DNA from: Musa acuminata AAA Group | Lineage: Eukaryota; Streptophyta; Magnoliopsida; Zingiberales; Musaceae | Direction of reading: 5' to 3' | Assembly (NCBI RefSeq): GCF_036884655.1 | Contig: NC_088347.1 | Span: forward strand, 18,082,501-18,146,500 | Length of the DNA: 64,000 nucleotides | Part shown: positions 38,669 to 50,195 of the stretch, in pieces | Position numbering within the stretch: the stretch's first letter is position 1 | How the letters are laid out: every line of letters begins with the position of its first letter | Position numbers and translations under genes: made by a program | Notes under the pieces: model-generated | The model's database searches: none | Seen by the model: only the letters and a program-made list of their open reading frames with translations | Told to the model about the DNA's origin: nothing

Positions 38669-39213
38669 CTTCAGCTTTCTACAAGGAGCCTCTCTGCTTA
38701 CATCGATCCTTTTACCATAGCCAAATTGGTAAAAGCTTATTGCACCAGGCAGGCTATCACCCTTTTGGTTGAGCCAAGCAGAGATGTATCAACCACCACT
38801 TTTTCCTTCCTGACTAGATTTTGGTTTTGGGTGAATTCCAGTTTTGGTACAGATTACTGTCAACTACTTATGGGCTTCTAGTTGTTGACATTAAACAATT
38901 ATAACATCAAGCACTTGTTTATGGACTTCCTAGACGTTTTAATATTTTTAATCTTCTCTTCTTTCGTTTTTCTTCTCTCGTGACTCACGAGGATGGAAAT
39001 TGAACTTCTTGCCTTGTTATCTATTTTGTATATTTCATTCAGAGTAGTTTGCTTTTTATCAGGATCTATGCATTTCTTTAGAATCTGCAGAGGCAATAAC
39101 CTGTTTTCGTGCACATACCCTAAAGCTGGAGGAAATATTGCTGCTCAGGTTAATCAACTAAAGCAATCCAGCTGTTGATTGTGAAACGCAGGTTGATGCA
39201 TGGCATGGTTGGT
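38669..39213. other. Convergent 3' flank between NUP62 and the auxin carrier pseudogene
   Basis: Holds the NUP62 3' UTR and, on the other strand, the former 3' end of the AUX/LAX gene. No other gene seen. Confidence 0.6.
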
Positions 39214-39935
39214 TCACTGACGCTGTTGTGGCGCGAGGGTGGCGGGTGGCCGGGGTCTGGGGCACTGGTAGCACTTGGTGAAGAGCCCAAAGTTGTGTCC
39301 CACCTGCTTGATGAAGTTGGTCGTGCGCGCCCACCACCAGCACCCACCCCCACCACGAAGGCGTTCACCGCATACATCGCCGTCCAGATCGGTAAGAAGA
39401 AGGGTGGCTTCTCAGCCGCATTCTGCAATGACGATGAAGATTTCACACAGGGAATGCAGAGGGAAGAAGGATGGTCATCACCTGTCGTGCGGATGGTGCT
39501 CGGTAGGTGAGCATGTGCGCCAGCGTCGGAATGATGCAGACAGTGAAGCTGACTAGGACCGACCCGACGACGGAGTTGATGGGGCCGAAGAAGGGGAAGA
39601 TGATGGCAAGGAACCAGATGGGGATGCGAGCGATGGCGCGCCGGCATATGCTCTTGCTGTCGTGCATCCCCACCACCTTCTCCCACACGAAGTATAGCGG
39701 GGTGCACGCGAAGCCGAAGGTGATGAACTTGTGGATGAGCATGAGGACGACGGCGGCGTCCCTCCACCTGGATTCGGGCAGTAGCGAGAAGGCGTTGGAG
39801 TGGGATAGCAGTTGGTCGCCGAAGGCCTAGTACACGGCGGTCGTCGATGGCAGCGTCAGGGTGATCGCGTACGATGTCTCTAGGTACGGAGTGTAAGATT
39901 ATGCGGTCCTCGATGATCGCTTATGGCGCCTTAAA

Positions 39936-40140
39936 TGTTAAATTATATGGTTCTATTTAATTAAATAAGATATATTATAGATATGATTTTTTACGATGAA
40001 AAGATAGAAAGAGAGAAGAAGGATCTATAACAATAAAAAAGTATGCATCGTAATATTGAGATCTAATTTTATTTAATTTCAATCTTGGCATAAAAGTTTT
40101 TTCGCATTACAATAGCATGACTATAGATTTTATGTTAACA
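39936..40140 (+). repeat. 5' LTR of copia element 2 (internally deleted)
   Basis: 205 bp against 405 bp for its partner. The missing central part includes the only TATA box (TATAAAAG at 45993-46000 in the partner). Confidence 0.85.
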
Positions 40141-40142
40141 AT

Positions 40143-40154
40143 TAGTATCAGAGC
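40143..40154 (+). other. Primer-binding site of copia element 2
   Basis: TAGTATCAGAGC, one base different from the methionine-tRNA consensus TGGTATCAGAGC, two bases after the LTR. Confidence 0.8.
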
Positions 40155-40269
40155 TTAGGTTCTTGAGATCAAATATATTAGATTTATTATTTTTGTTTAC
40201 AATGCATGAATGATTTGTTGGATATTATTGATTTGTTTTGCTCTATCGTTAATTGTGAATAATGAAAGC

Positions 40270-40690
40270 TGCTGAAGGGTCGTGTACTACCTCGCATCAC
40301 GACTGCTCGCGAGCAGAGGTTCGCTTGTGAGTGATGGTTGCACCATGCAGCGTGCGCGCTGCAGCGATTGCGCTGGGCAACGTGCACGTTGCAGTGCAGG
40401 TAGCGGCGGTTGCACGTGGGTAGCATCGCGCCCATGAGGCAGCCGCACGTGGGCAGAACCCGTGTCCATGCGACGGTCGCGCGAGGGCACAAGCCGCACC
40501 CAGGTGGTGGTCGCTCACGGGTAGGAGCCGTGTAATGGCAGCGGTCGCGCATGGCTAGGGCACGTTAAGGCGACGGCCACACGCGGACTTAAGCCGCACG
40601 CGTAGGTGGCGACGGCAATTGTGCGTTGGCAAAGGCAGCGTTGCGGCATGGCAGTGTCGCACGCGCAAAGGCGACGATGCTGTAGATCAA
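40270..40690 (+). other. GC-rich leader segment of copia element 2
   Basis: Very GC-rich, with recurring GTGGTCGC, GCACGT and GCGGTCGCGC motifs, inside an element that is otherwise strongly AT-rich. It lies between the primer site and the expected gag. Open frames here run on the opposite strand and look incidental. Confidence 0.6.
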
Positions 40691-43600
40691 ATTTTTGGTC
40701 AAAATTATAATTTTGCCCTAGGGTTCCCCTTTGGTCAAATTACAGCTTTGCTCTTATGTATTTTATTAATATCCTTTAATTCTTTTGACATATTTATAGT
40801 TTTACCTTGGAGGCTAGGGTTTTATTAAATTATAGTTCTGCCAATTATAAATTTAGTAATTCTAATTTATGTTTTGTCAACATATTTATAGTTTTACCCT
40901 TATGAAATTGAGAATTCTAATTTATATTCTCAATTATAAAATTGATAAATATAATTTATTATAATTATGATTGAATTTTATCATGATTATGTTTTTGGTT
41001 ATTTAATTAGATTTAATTTTTGATTAAAAGACTATAAATTATGGTTTACTTTTATAGTTTTCTCATATGAATTATTAATTATATTTTTAACATGTGGTAA
41101 ATAAAATCCAAGATATTTATTTGGTTATTCACATGTATATTTTGAAATTATAAAATAATATTTGTCTTTCACATGGAGGTATGATTTATATGTTATCATG
41201 ATTATCATATGAGTTTTTTTTTTCTTTCTTTTGTTGATTAATGTTCAATAATTATTATGACTGTTATTTTATTATTAAATTGTTTCAGCATAAATTAAGA
41301 TAAATAAATTTATGAATATTATTTATAATTTATCTTTATAAGTTTTATTTGATCGATCGTTGCCAAAGTAGTTTGAGATCGTAGACTTATGAGATGTGAA
41401 TTATAATAAAGATATTGTCATTTATGGGACATTTTAGATTGTATTTTGTATTAATCCTACGGCCACCAAAGTGATTTGGACCAATAATTTATAAAATATA
41501 TTATAAAATTAGTCCTAAATGATATTAACTAAAATAATATTCATAATAGCAACATGAATCAAGATAAAGAAATTTAGCGAATGTTATTTATAATTTATCT
41601 TCTTAAGTTTTATTTGACTAATAGTTACCAAAGTAGATTGTATTATATATTTTTTATTGGTCTTTTAGCCACCAAAGTGATTTGGACCAATAATCTATAA
41701 AATACATTATGGAATTGATCCTAAATGACATTAAATAAAATAATATTCACGATGACACATATAATTAGGAGATTTAGATAATCCCAATAAAAAATTTATT
41801 TCAAATAGTTATGTGATGGGGTAGGATAATAATATTTTGGATATGTAATTTATGGTCGTATACTCAAAGGTAATAATACTATTTAACAAGGATGGTATCA
41901 GTCCTATATAAATGATCTTGAGTGAATATTAGATTTATTAATATTTCACTCAAATATGAAATATAGATGATATCAATAGTTCATTATATTTTAGAAACTC
42001 AAAGCATTAATGTTATATTATAACAGTGGTACTTCCTTTATTATATTTATGTAAATGTCCCTATATTTTTTGAAATAAATGGCTTGAGCATATATAAGTT
42101 GTATTGAGTGAGTGAGACATTGATTAGATTAATTGAACATAACATAAACTTAATTACTGAAAGTTCTATGGAATAAATAATTGAGGTGACTAATCAAGAT
42201 AGTTATGAAAAACTTAATTTTATGATACTTAGACTTCAGTATAGTTTACAACTAGTATATTAAAATATCTAAGGATCAATTTAAATTTTCTAATAAGTTA
42301 TTAGTTGACACCTTAAAATAATAGCATTTGAGGAATTCAAGATTATATCTTCAATATAAATAATAAAACTGTAATATCAAGACTTATAATATTTTGAGTA
42401 CTATTCAGCGAGTATGTAACACTAAAATAAGGATGAAGCGTAAGTCACCTAAGTTTATAATTACTATATAAACTTATAAAAAAATATCTTCACAATAAAG
42501 TGTTACTTCTATAACAAAAAAAATTATGTGAAGGAAAAAAACTATAAGATTTGATTTTAAAAGAAAAGGTATAAATATAGCCTTTATATGGTTCAAATCA
42601 AATATTATAGAATTTATTTTTTTAATATTTGATGGATTAATTTGATGTTTCAATATATGTTACCAATAATAGATATTCATGAAGGGGATAAAACCAAAAG
42701 AGAATGAGATATTCATGATTATAGTGAATCATCTTAAAGTGAAAGTGATATTAGTTTGTATTTATCGCCTACATCTAAAGATGATTCAATTGATAGATCT
42801 TGAGGATCCATGCTGTGTTCTTATAATTCTGGGAATTTGAGTTCTTTACCTAGAATTGTTAGAATATTATTTTCCTATTTGGTGATTGTAAACTTATTGT
42901 GATTCAATAAAATTAACCTTTGAATTCTGTAGAATTGTCTATACAAAATTAATATGAATCTTAAGTTTATAATGATCATATAAGTAAATATTAAAATGAA
43001 ATATAGTTTTATAAACTCTTGAGATTATGCTTATATCTGTGGGTTACTCTATGCTTTCGTCTCATTAAAGAGATATATTTTATCACCATATAGATATCTT
43101 GTTGAGATATGATTATGTATATCTAATTCATATAAAGTCTATGACCATTCAAAGTGTACATAAATGAAATCGATAAACAATTAGATAGACAAGTTAAGAT
43201 CATCATATCTTTACTAGATTCGTTTGTTAGATTCTTGAAATTTATGACGAACCCAATTATAATTAAAATTCGTTTGTTAGATTCTTGAAAAAATAAAGTA
43301 TATGATTTACTAGATATGTTACAGCAGAATATGATTACTGAAAAATATAATCATACCTTTATAGATATGGTTAGGAGCATAATAAGTTATTCTTTTGTAT
43401 TCAAATCTATGTGAGAAGAAGCTCCAATGACAACTATGTGTATCTTGAATGGTATTCCTAGTAAGTAAATTATATTACTTCTTTTAAGCTATGAAATGAT
43501 AAAAAACCTAACTTAAGATATTTACATATTTGAGATTGTTCTATAGAGATAAGGATCTTCAACTCATATAAAAGAAAATTAGATTTAATAACTATTTCTA

Positions 43601-44400
43601 AATATTTTATTATCTATTTAGAAAAGTTTAAAGGTGTACATATCTTATTGCTCTAATCATAGTACTAGGACAATTAAATTTGGTAACGTAAAATTCATAT
43701 AAAACAACGAATCAATGGGAGTGAAAATCTCGAAATTCAATTTTGATATAGAGGAGATACAAGTTGATACTCCTTTATTATTCGAGATATTGTTGTTACT
43801 CAAATTATTAAATGATTTGATAAAAGTGAATAACAAAATAATATTACTAAACTCCCACATTATATTGATATCGTTGTTAATGATTTTGTAGAACAATCAT
43901 AATTGATAACCTTGAGAATATTTCAAAGGGAAAGAAATTCTATCATTTATGGTTATTACATGGCATATCTACAAGAATTATATTATGATATAAGAATCAG
44001 AATGAATCTCTTATTATTTTCATAGGTCATAAAAGGTAATGATTCTGAAAAATAATATGATGTAATAAAAGAAGAGTTAAAATCAATAACCAGAATAGTA
44101 TTTGATAAATTTATCGAATTATCCAATAATTGTAAAAGAGTCTATTATATAAATGTGACTCAAAGGACAATGATAATCGATATAATGGTTAGACTTATAA
44201 TTAAAAGTTTTACTCATAAAAATGTATTGATTATAATGAGACATTTAGTTTTTAATGAACTCATTATGAATCATCATTACATTAGTGACTCATTATGAGT
44301 TTGAGTTATATCATAATAATATGAAAATATTTTTTTAAGATCTAACTTTATACTCCAAATGATTTACAAAGAAATATAAAGTTTGATATGCAAATTCAGG
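40691..44400 (+). pseudogene. Copia element 2 gag to integrase region, unreadable
   Basis: By position this should hold gag, protease and integrase. The sequence is so AT-rich and interrupted that I can recognise only short possible relics and assign no domain with confidence. Confidence 0.4.
41300..41760 (+). repeat. Internal tandem duplication in copia element 2
   Basis: Two copies (about 41300-41545 and 41571-41760) share GCCACCAAAGTGATTTGGAC and TTATTTATAATTTATCTT in the same order. The second copy lacks about 60 bp in its middle. Confidence 0.75.
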
Positions 44401-44439
44401 AGTTCATTTATGATCTTAAATAAGCTTTAAGATAATGAT

Positions 44440-45400
44440 ATATAAAGGTTCTTGATATCATTTTTTTTAGATTTAAGGAAAATACTATTGATCGGTATTT
44501 ATATCAGTGGGAGCAAGTTTATTATATTGGTTTGTATATTGATAATATTTTGCCTTACCAATAGTGATCTTGGTTTATTATACTAAATCAAGAAATTTAT
44601 AACTAAGAGTTTTAAGATGGTTGATATGAATGTGACATCTTATATTATTAACATTGAGTAATTCAAAGATAGACCTTAATGATTATGAAGATTGTCTTAG
44701 AAATAATATATCAACCGAGACTCGAAAAGATTTAATATATAGTTTTATTCGATAAATCATTAAAAGCAAAATTTTAGTCAATAGTAAATGCTTGAAAATG
44801 ACTTGAAAAGAATCATATAAAGAAAATATTCTTTGTATATGCGTAGTTGGAAGTCTATGCTCAAGCCTGTGTCGAAAAAAATATCAGTTTTAGAATTAAA
44901 ATATTAGGTATATATTAGAATTACCCAGAAATAAAAAAAATACTAAAGGATTACAGAGAAAGTAATATGATAACTAGAAGGGACAAAAGATTTTATGTTC
45001 ATATGTATGAAATTATATCAGTTTGAAATGATGGTATTTTTTAGATGCTAATTTTATAAATTACCTCAATAATAGGAAGTCCGCATGACAGTTAATATTT
45101 ATATCAAGTAGAGGAGCAATTTATTATTATTAATAATAGAAGTTGATTTTGTGGCATGCTTTGAGGCCACTGATCAAACTTTTGGACTACGAAATTTAAT
45201 CTCAGGACTTAGTGTAGTCAAACTCAATTACCAAGTCATTGAAGATATTTTGTGACATTGTAGTAGTTTTCTTCTTTAAGAATGACAAGTACTATTGCAT
45301 CTCAATGTATTATAATATAAAATACTTGATGATTAGAGAAGAGGAGTCCAAAAACATCCGATGTCAATTAATTACTTGAGTTCCATTGTATTGATTGTTG
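44440..45400 (+). pseudogene. Copia element 2 reverse transcriptase-RNase H relic
   Basis: Plus-strand pieces match the copia RT active-site region (GLYIDNIL in place of YVDD, then NDLGLLY and SFKMVDM) near 44460-44640, and RNase H (LDANFINYLNNRKSA, then EEESKNI) near 45040-45360. Stops and frameshifts throughout. Confidence 0.7.
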
Positions 45401-45915
45401 ATTTATTCACTTAGGACTTACAGCCTAAAGTATTTTGAAAGAATATATTCTTATAATTAGGTTTGTGAACAACCCATAAGGATATGGTGATGCATGTTTG
45501 AGTGGATATTATAATTGACATTCTTGCTTACGTACTTAAAGTTATTTATTTCTGCTATCCTGTTCACAATTATGTATATACATATTATAGTTGAATGTGA
45601 TGATAAGATTGTTTTAACAAGATAAATTATAGGGGTCATTTTGGATTGTATTAGGAAAAGTTAATAGTATTGTGGGAAGTGGAACACTGATGACATACAA
45701 CCGCTATGACTCATATTGTTAGTCAGACTTAATGTAGTATTATTATATTTATTTGATTTATTAGTTTATTTTTAAAAATACGTGCGCATGTATATAGTTT
45801 TTCTAAAAATTTTAGAATCCAATTGGGTCAAATTATTTTTTAAATAAATTTTATTTATTTATTTTTGATTTTAAGTCTTCTTGTATCTTACCAATTATTG
45901 GGCCAAGTGGGAGAA

Positions 45916-46320
45916 TGTTAGATTATGACCCTATTTAATTAGGTAAGATATATTATAGATATGATTGGATTCTGATTATGGTTATTAACCAATATAAAAG
46001 AAGTTCATATTAAAGTAAGATTCCTTAGGAGATAACCTTGATGGGCAGTTGAGAGATTAAAGTTTTTCTCTCAATCTCCCTAATCCATCAGTCTATGTGG
46101 TCCTGTGAAAAGATAGGAAGAGATGAGAATGATCTAGTTCTCCTTGATATCTCAGATCCGACGATGGGGCACTTGTAGATTAGATAAGATTTATTCTTCT
46201 GAATAACAATGAAAAAGGTACGTATCATAATATTGTTAGATCTAATTTTATTTAATTTCAATCTTGACATAAAAGTTTTTTTGCATAACAGATAGCATAA
46301 TTATAGATTTTATGCTAACA
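45916..46320 (+). repeat. 3' LTR of copia element 2
   Basis: 405 bp, TGTTAGATTATG to GCTAACA, preceded by a purine-rich AGTGGGAGAA tract. Contains TATAAAAG at 45993-46000. Confidence 0.88.
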
Positions 46321-46794
46321 TAGAGGACTCACACTGTTACTGCGTGGCCACCAAAAGTGTAGAGAACATTGGTGGCCCCGGTGAAGTACAGCACCAGATT
46401 TGTCGGACCCGAGTGCGTCATCCATTCAAAGAAGAGTATCAATAGGTATCATTCCTTTCTCCTCTTCTTACATCAATTGTTGCTGCGATGAATGACGTTA
46501 CCTGGCCGTGAACGATGACGACGATGGTGAGGTACCAGGCGGTGTAGGTGGTCATGCTGAGGCCGAGGAAGGACCATATCCTGTAGTTGCGGAAGGAGGG
46601 TACGAATATTGTGGTGGCGCCAAATATATATGTCCATGTCCTCTTGTCCAACCAATCGTTGATGTAGTATATGTTGCTACGCCATCGTCAGACCACAGCA
46701 ATCCATAGAGGTGGAAGGAGTGGAGAGAAGAACGATCCCTGGCACAGGCGATGAGTTGGATGATGGAGCCGACGAGGAGGAAGGTGTTACAAAA

Positions 46795-46957
46795 GAGATA
46801 AAAGAGAAATTACTGAAGAAGCTTGATTGTATTCGCATGTCCCTCTCCTATTTATATAGGTTAGGAGGGAGGATTTCCCTTAACATAATAGAGAGATATC
46901 CTCATATAATTGAGGAAAGATATCTTCATATAGTTGAGAAAATCTTATCTGCTATCA
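46795..46957 (-). repeat. 3' LTR of copia element 3
   Basis: 163 bp, TGTTAC to CTATCA on the plus strand. Has a minus-strand TATATAAA box at 46851-46858. Confidence 0.85.
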
Positions 46958-46999
46958 TGCCCCGCAAGATGGTGCTCCTATCAAGGACGCCAATCTTAG

Positions 47000-49519
47000 A
47001 CCGATGTAATTCAAAAAGGTGGCGAGCGAGAGGCTTCATGAGTAAGTCGGCTAATTGATCAGCAGAATGGACATGAGAAACTCATAGTTGATGATGAACA
47101 ACTTGATCTCGTACAAAATGGAAGTCAATAGCAATATGTTTCATGCGGGAGTGGAACACCGGATTAGCGCATAGATAGGTAGTTCCGACATTGTCACAAT
47201 ACATTATAGGAGTAGAGTTGATGTTGAGTTCTTTGAACAGATTTCTAACCCAATTGAGTTCTATAGTGGTAGTGGTGATGACACGTTATTCAGCTTCAGT
47301 TGTAGACCATGCGATTGTCTTTTACTTCTTAGAACTCCAACTGATTGGATTAGCGCCAAGGATGACAATATACCCCGATGTGGATGTTTGATCATCAAAG
47401 TTGCTTGCCCAATCAGCATCGATAAAGGCATGAAGCTAAAGTGGAGAGTATTTACGAAGAAAGACACCATGATTGAGAGTCCCCTTAAGATATCGTAGGA
47501 CTCGTTTGACCGCAAACCAATGCATAGTAGATGGCCTCTGCATAAACTGTGATAATTTGTTAACTGTAAATGAGATGTCGGGATGGGTGAGAGCTAAGTA
47601 CTGTAGGAAACCAACGACTTGTTGTTATTGAGTGGGTTCCATAGTAGGACTTCCATTAGATAATTTAAGAGAGCCACTAGTATATAGAGGAGTTGTAACC
47701 ACATTTGCATCCTGCATGTTTGTTTTGGATAATAAATCTTGAATGTACTTTCTTTGTGACATAAAGAGAGCGGAAGATGTGAATGTAGCCTCTACACCCA
47801 GAAGGTAGTTCGGGGGTCCTAGATCTTTAAGCGAGAATCGATCTGCCAACTATTTGATGAATGCTTGGATTTCTATGGGGTTGTTGCCTGTGACAATGAT
47901 GTCATCCACATAGGCTATAATATATATTGTGTCGTTATGGTGTTGTATAAAAAATAACGAGGAATCATACTTGGAGTTGAGAAAGTCAACTGAAGTCAGA
48001 AAAGAGCCAAGTTCAGTGTACCAAGCTCTTGGAGCATGACGAAATCCATAAATAGCTTTTCAAAGTTTGTAGACATGCCTTGGATACTGAGGATGAGTGA
48101 AACCAGGAGGTTATTACATAAAAACATCTTCAGTTAGAGTCCCTTATAAAAAGGTATTATTAATATCCAATTGACGTAATTGCTAGCCCTTAGTGGTGGC
48201 GAGACCCAAGATAAGTCTGATTATAGTGGGCTTAACAATGGGACTAAATGTTTCAGTGAAATCAACTCCAGGTCTTTGATGAAACCTTTTGGCGATGAGG
48301 CGTGCCTTATATCGGGCAATAGAGCCATCGGGGTTTCGCTTAAATAAAAAAACTCACTTACATCCGATGATGTTTTGTGTATGATGAAAGGGTACTAGAT
48401 CTCATGTTGAGTTATGGATGAGGGCATTATATTCCTCACGTATTGCGGTACGCCAATCGGGAGATTTTTGGGCTTGAATGAAGGTGGTGGGTTTACCGGG
48501 GTGATAGGATGAGGAATCCACGATAGCATGAAGGTCAAGGACCTGACGCGGTTTGAAAATACCACTCTTAGAGCGTGTGGTCATAGGATGGTTAGAGACT
48601 ACGGGACCGTGAGGTTGTGTTGTTGGAAGAAGTGGTTAAGAGTCATTAACACAGGCTGGGTTAGGTGGAGGTACGTCAGGGTCACTTGGCCGAGAAGGAG
48701 GTAAAGATAACGATTGTGATCCTGAAGCAAGTACCCCAATAGTCGGAGAAAAGAGAAGTAGAGTAAGAATGGGCAATTGCTGAACCGGAGGAGTGGAATA
48801 GTGTGAATCATGAGAGGAGGAACTGGATGATGTCATGGGAGACTCGTCCAGTTGGATTAGAGGTATATCTCAATGAGAACTGGTTAATGAGGTGGTCTGC
48901 ATGGTAGGAGAGGTATGGTTGTGAAAAGGAAATATAGACTTAACAAAAATAATGTGACGCGATATAAAAATTTTGTGATTGTGGAGATTATATCAACGGA
49001 AAGCATTATGTTTAAGAGAGTAACCTATAAAAACGCAAGGATTAGATCATGATGTTAACTTGTGAGAGGCATAGGAACGCAACCATGGATAACATAGACA
49101 ACTAAATACTCTGAGTTTATGAAGATTTGGGGGTTTGTGAAGTGATCTACAAAAATGACATAAAATCTGAATTTATCAAAAGATAGGAATGGGGTAGGGC
49201 CCCAAACATCTATATAAATAATTTCAAATGGTTTAGAGGTGGAAATGGAAGATGGGCCAAATAGCTATCGATGACTTTTATTACTAAGACATGTATCACA
49301 ATGCATTATAAAACTATGTGATTTAGAAATAGGAAGAGAGAAACTAGAAAGTAATTTGTACTGAATAAGAGACGAGGGATGACCAAGACTACGATGCCAT
49401 ATATTAACTAGAACCGCAATGGAAGAATGAACAATGTGTTGGGTTATTTGTGGAGTTGACAGCCATTTGTAAATGTTTCCTCTATTCGGGCCTTGGACCA
49501 AGGATGCCCCCGTGCTCAA
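47000..49519 (-). pseudogene. Copia element 3 integrase, reverse transcriptase and RNase H (broken)
   Basis: GAG-pre-integrase at 49265-49519 (IWHRSLGHPSS, CDTCLSNKSHR). Integrase relics to about 48600. RT: DWRTAIREEYNAL, then YGFRHAPRAWY, active site YVDDIIVTGN near 47900, then DRFSLKDLGPPNYLLG at 47625-47849. RNase [25 protein letters not shown], then a tail ending near 47030. More than ten stops or frameshifts. Confidence 0.88.
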
Positions 49520-49736
49520 GTCCTTAACAAGAAAGGAATCAGGAAAGAATTCAATTGAAGTATTGTTATTTTTGCAAAACTGAGAAACATAAATGAGGTT
49601 GTGTTTAATATTAGGGGCACATAAAACATCATTGAGTGTAAATGTAGTAGTATCAGAAGTAAGTGTTGTGAAACCAATATGAGTTATAGGAAGACCGTTA
49701 CCATCACCGATGATGATATCTTCATCGCCACCATAG

Positions 49737-50181
49737 TGTCACGGACAAACTTCGAAACAGGATGTTTGATGTAATGCTTATGTATGTCCATGTCTTTTGG
49801 CATGTTCATGCCTTGTACAGCATGTAGAGGGACGGTCGAAGGCATAATAGTCCCATTTTAGTTGGGTTGGTGGCCTCTTTAGGCTTGTAAATAAAGGTTG
49901 TGTCATGTGGACACGTGCGAGAGATTTTTGATCTGTAATGGACCATTTTACCCTTTGTTGTGCCACTATTCAGAGCTTGTAAAGTATGTTTGTAATTTGC
50001 ATTGTCTATGAAGTGTTTTCGGAGATGTTTGCTTGTGGATCTGGATTGAGGCGTTCTCTCTAGCCCATTCTCTCTTCTGTTGGTCCTAAGGGACAATGGG
50101 AGGCTTCGGGGAGGCTGACCTTTGTGGACGGACACGTAAGGGTGCCGCACGACTTAGGCAAAACCAGCTAAGTCCATGACA
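49737..50181 (+). repeat. 5' LTR of LARD-like copy A
   Basis: 445 bp. Begins TGTCACGGAC and ends GTCCATGACA, so the LTR termini themselves form an imperfect 10-bp inverted repeat. Confidence 0.93.
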
Positions 50182-50183
50182 GA

Positions 50184-50195
50184 TGGTATCAGAGC
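50184..50195 (+). other. Primer-binding site of LARD-like copy A
   Basis: TGGTATCAGAGC, initiator methionine-tRNA complement, two bases after the LTR. Confidence 0.93.

Larger units (their letters stand above)
39936..46320 (+). mobile_element. Decayed Ty1/copia retrotransposon (element 2) inside the auxin carrier gene
   Basis: LTRs at 39936-40140 and 45916-46320 share TGTTA starts, TTAACA / CTAACA ends and long identical blocks such as TAAGATATATTATAGATATG. A degenerate methionine-tRNA primer site follows the first LTR and a purine tract (AGTGGGAGAA) precedes the second. Only relics of gag and pol remain. No clear target duplication (left flank TTAAA, right flank TAGAG). It lies in the intron after the exon ending VLYTFGGHAVTV. 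Confidence 0.88.

Noticed and set aside
39150..39767. A 205-codon minus-strand frame over the auxin carrier exons
   Set aside because: It is out of frame with the conserved permease residues for most of its length; the real exons lie in other frames with an intron between them.
42600..44100. Possible host gene in the middle of copia element 2
   Set aside because: Only short AT-rich frames without conserved motifs; position within paired LTRs favours decayed element DNA.
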